The notes under the pieces were generated by a model, which searched no databases, had not been told where the DNA came from, and saw only the letters and a list, made by a program, of their open reading frames with translations. Positions 61,792 to 64,000 of a DNA stretch of 64,000 bases are shown here, one piece after another; position 1 is the first letter of the stretch, and every line of letters begins with the position of its first letter. Origin of the DNA: an uncultured Saccharospirillaceae bacterium. GTDB taxonomy: Bacteria; Pseudomonadota; Gammaproteobacteria; Pseudomonadales; Oceanobacteraceae. The position numbers and the translations under genes are program-made. The stretch covers positions 186,001-250,000 of the forward strand of contig CANNFT010000008.1 of the NCBI GenBank assembly GCA_947503895.1, given 5' to 3'.

Positions 61792-63372
61792 CTATGCGCT
61801 GACTTTGTTAACTCGAATAGAGCGTATTATGAAAGTGAACATAACCAGTATCCAAAGCCAGTGAAGAGAACCTGCACTTGAGGGATTTTTCAATTTGGTT
61901 TTGGCGAGTTCACGATCTAGGTCAGAGCTTAATGCGTTCGTGCGAGCGTTTGCCGATGCGCTAGGAGCTGAAATTTCACCTGTTTCCTTTTTAATGGCGG
62001 TGACGGCAAACACGTAATTCTGATGTAAATTCAGCCCACTGATTCGATACGTGGTATCGGTCACCAAAGGGTTGTTCGCGATCGTTGCGATGAGTTTGCC
62101 ATCTTGGTAAAGCTGAAATTCAGCAACCAGCTCAGTATCAAAAATAACCTCTGTACTCGTCTCGATCACTTCACCTGTATCGGGGTCGGTGGTAATCACT
62201 TCCCTTTCGTAGCTCCAAGATAAATGAACGCTTTCGCTTCTGGTTTGCGTGACACGTAATATGGGCGGCAGAACCGCCGGCTCTTCAACCACTTCGTCGG
62301 TGCCATCTATCTTTTTGTCATCAACGGGGTTATTTCCGGCTAAACCTGTGGCGACGAGGTTGCTGTCGGTCCAAAGCGTACGGCGAGCGTCATGCTGAAG
62401 GGCGGTTTTCATGCGATCGACCTGTTGAATCGTGAACATTTTTTGACAAGTCGTATTGTAATCCATGTAGTTCTCGCCGTTAATTTCCTCACCTTTGCAA
62501 TTCAGAGCGTTTGTACAACCTTGTTTCTGAAGGCAAGATGGCGTGTCGGCGATGCCATCGTCGTCACTGCCATTGCTGGAGTGGCTAAACTCACATCCAC
62601 CTTCAAAGGTATGTCGCAGCCCCAACCAATGACCAAATTCGTGTGTTAATACAGAAGCAAATTCCTTTGATGTATTGCGGAATAAATAGCGCCCGTTATA
62701 CACCACCCGTGCCACATTGTTTCTGGACATGTCTGTATTCGGTAGCCAAGCAATTCCCGAATAATTATCCGTCCCAGCCTCTTCTAGTTCGAGGGTGATA
62801 TAAATATTCATGTATTTGAAATTATCCCAAGCGTACTGCTTGACCGTACTATTATCTGATCCATTAAAGTTACCCAAACCTTGTCCACGTTCATTGGGGT
62901 AATATTTAATACCAGTGGTGGGGTTACCTTGAGGGTCTAATTTCGCCAATGCAAAGTTGATGTCCAAGGTGGATGCAACAGAAATAAAGTCTTCGTCGAC
63001 CGTATTAAAATCGTCATTTAATCCATTGAAGTCTTCGTTCGATTTCTGAAGTGCCTCAATAATAATCTCATCCGTTACATTCGCCCCTTTATACGGCCAC
63101 TGGTCTCCGAACACATGCACCACGACAGGAATGGTGACGGTACTATTCATATCGAGCGCATTTAGCGTCGGCGCTGGCGTACCGAAAACAGAAGAAGCGG
63201 GTTGCGGATTGAACGAGCTAGCAGATTGACCACCATCAATGATTTCATTTGCGCAAATCATGACAGGCGCATCGTGATGAATTAATGGTGTTTGAACATC
63301 AGCAGCTTGGATACTGGCGACCGAGCCGAGGGCAAATACGCCGGCGATGACGCTTAAATATCGAAAGGTCAT
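61792..63372 (-). CDS. secreted M43 family zinc metalloprotease with GlyGly-CTERM-like tail
   Basis: A 526-residue precursor with a signal peptide (MTFRYLSVIAGVFALGSVAS). The pappalysin-type M43 domain spans about 70-340: IPVVVHVFGDQ, GIAWLPNTDM, the zinc site HEFGHWLGLRHTF near residue 245 (HExxHxxGxxH), and the Met-turn YMDYNTTC. A fibronectin type III-like domain follows (about 365-470, RVTQTRSESVHLSWSYE). The C-terminus has SAGSLHWLWILVMF and a basic end IIRSIRVNKVSA, resembling a GlyGly-CTERM sorting signal handled by rhombosortase and type II secretion. It probably degrades external protein. Confidence 0.87.
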   Translation of the reverse strand: MTFRYLSVIAGVFALGSVASIQAADVQTPLIHHDAPVMICANEIIDGGQSASSFNPQPASSVFGTPAPTLNALDMNSTVTIPVVVHVFGDQWPYKGANVTDEIIIEALQKSNEDFNGLNDDFNTVDEDFISVASTLDINFALAKLDPQGNPTTGIKYYPNERGQGLGNFNGSDNSTVKQYAWDNFKYMNIYITLELEEAGTDNYSGIAWLPNTDMSRNNVARVVYNGRYLFRNTSKEFASVLTHEFGHWLGLRHTFEGGCEFSHSSNGSDDDGIADTPSCLQKQGCTNALNCKGEEINGENYMDYNTTCQKMFTIQQVDRMKTALQHDARRTLWTDSNLVATGLAGNNPVDDKKIDGTDEVVEEPAVLPPILRVTQTRSESVHLSWSYEREVITTDPDTGEVIETSTEVIFDTELVAEFQLYQDGKLIATIANNPLVTDTTYRISGLNLHQNYVFAVTAIKKETGEISAPSASANARTNALSSDLDRELAKTKLKNPSSAGSLHWLWILVMFTFIIRSIRVNKVSA

Positions 63373-63700
63373 AACATCCCCTTGTGCATGCGCTTCACCA
63401 TTATGTTTGCAAACTCATTGGAGATATTCGTTTGAGTTATATGCATTATTATTGGTGACGAAAAGTATCCGTCGGTGAAGCCATATTATTTTTTGTAAGT
63501 TAAACAGGACGGCATGTTATTGAATGTGAGCGGTGAATATCGGTGAAAGTCCGCATTTCAGTGGGTGAAAATTCGCCAATCTCAAACATCATGCGGAAAT
63601 GTGATGAAGTTGGTTTTGAGAGTGAGACCGAACTCGCTTTTTTTAAGCGGGCGAGTCGGCATTGGGTTCATCCAATTAGGTCACTGAGGGCAGCTCTGAT
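63373..63700. other. intergenic region upstream of the metalloprotease
   Basis: About 330 bases with the promoter of the leftward protease gene. The frame at 63543-63743 runs into the hairpin repeat and lacks family features, so it was not called. Confidence 0.45.
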
Positions 63701-63816
63701 CATCCTAATTTCAGTGTTGTGTTTTCTCGAATTAACACGTTAGACCTTCAAAAACACGCTTTGAGCTGAGAATGATCTTTCGACCAGAGCTTAAGGTGGA
63801 TGGTTAGAGGTACCCT
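63701..63816. repeat. full-length copy C of the hairpin repeat
   Basis: CATCCTAATTTCAGTGTTGTG to GGTTAGAGGTACCCT is roughly 80% identical to copy A at 10072 over the whole ~115 bases. The central hairpin is kept (GTGTTTTCTCGAATTAAC with GTTAGACCTTCAAAAACAC). No flanking duplication was recognised. Confidence 0.65.
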
Positions 63817-63820
63817 TGGG

Positions 63821-64000
63821 TTATTTTGAGAATTTTCGGCGAATAGCACGACAGGCATCCCAAGATAGATGTTTAACCAATGCCCTCCTCGGGCTGTAGC
63901 TTTCATCTGGCTCCATCCCATCCGCGAGAAATTCTATTTGCCGAAAGTACCATGCTGCCTGCGATTGATTATTAAGCGCCTGAAGGGACTTAGACGTACT
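63821..64000 (-). CDS. partial CDS, C-terminal 59 residues
   Basis: An open frame enters from the right edge and ends at TAA 63823-63821. It reads STSKSLQALNNQSQAAWYF then DGMEPDESYSPRRALVK and ends ACRAIRRKFSK, with good protein-like composition. Family not recognised. The stop lies only a few bases from the hairpin repeat, which could serve as its transcript end. Confidence 0.5.
   Translation of the reverse strand, partial: STSKSLQALNNQSQAAWYFRQIEFLADGMEPDESYSPRRALVKHLSWDACRAIRRKFSK

Noticed and set aside
63543..63743. 66-codon ORF running into the hairpin repeat
   Set aside because: No ribosome binding site of note, and its C-terminal part is translation of the dispersed repeat.

Overview
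The window is ordinary chromosome of a marine gammaproteobacterium, probably of the Oceanospirillales/Saccharospirillaceae type. This placement is an inference from gene content and order: a corB-ypjD block divergent from ffh-rpsP-rimM-trmD-rplS, then dsbC, hom, thrC and recJ, together with fatty-acid and poly-3-hydroxybutyrate oligomer genes. No rRNA, tRNA or CRISPR array was seen.

Left part (1-13.6 kb). A partial 8-oxoguanine deaminase-like gene is followed by a minus-strand iron(III) ABC transporter operon. That operon is headed by an unrecognised periplasmic protein and a well-matched Fur box. Next come small genes of accessory type: a DUF1993 protein, a short AraC regulator and a VOC protein followed by an attC-like site. 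Housekeeping-type small genes follow (YkgJ, NIF3-like, two Nudix enzymes, DUF3135, gamma-carbonic anhydrase, DUF1289).

Middle part (12.6-45.7 kb). A LysR regulator faces gcdH (glutaryl-CoA dehydrogenase). A two-gene unit follows: a fused alpha/beta E1 dehydrogenase overlapping a FabD-like acyltransferase. Then come glpF-glpK, purT, a class I amidotransferase, corB/ypjD, the ffh and ribosome-maturation block, dsbC, hom-thrC, a lipoprotein 3-hydroxybutyrate oligomer hydrolase, recJ, a bile acid:Na+ symporter-family protein, an acyl-CoA ligase, a MarC protein and a free methionine-R-sulfoxide reductase.

Right part (46-64 kb). Lipid catabolism genes (acyl-CoA dehydrogenase, CaiB/AMACR-type protein, FadB-type multifunctional enzyme, thiolase) alternate with accessory DNA. 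The accessory stretch at 53.6-57.7 kb holds a DUF4238 gene, a REP-associated tyrosine transposase with three truncated copies of its 3' part beside it, two cassette-like ORFs each followed by an attC-like site, and a perfect (ATTACC)13 microsatellite. A secreted M43 metalloprotease with a GlyGly-CTERM-like tail and a partial CDS close the window.

The most interesting non-coding structures are a small hairpin element of about 115 bp present at 10.1 kb (with an 8-bp flanking direct repeat), 50.1 kb (partial) and 63.7 kb; the integron-cassette-like sites; and the tandem transposase 3' units. The gene unit most worth attention is the fused E1 with its FabD-like partner.
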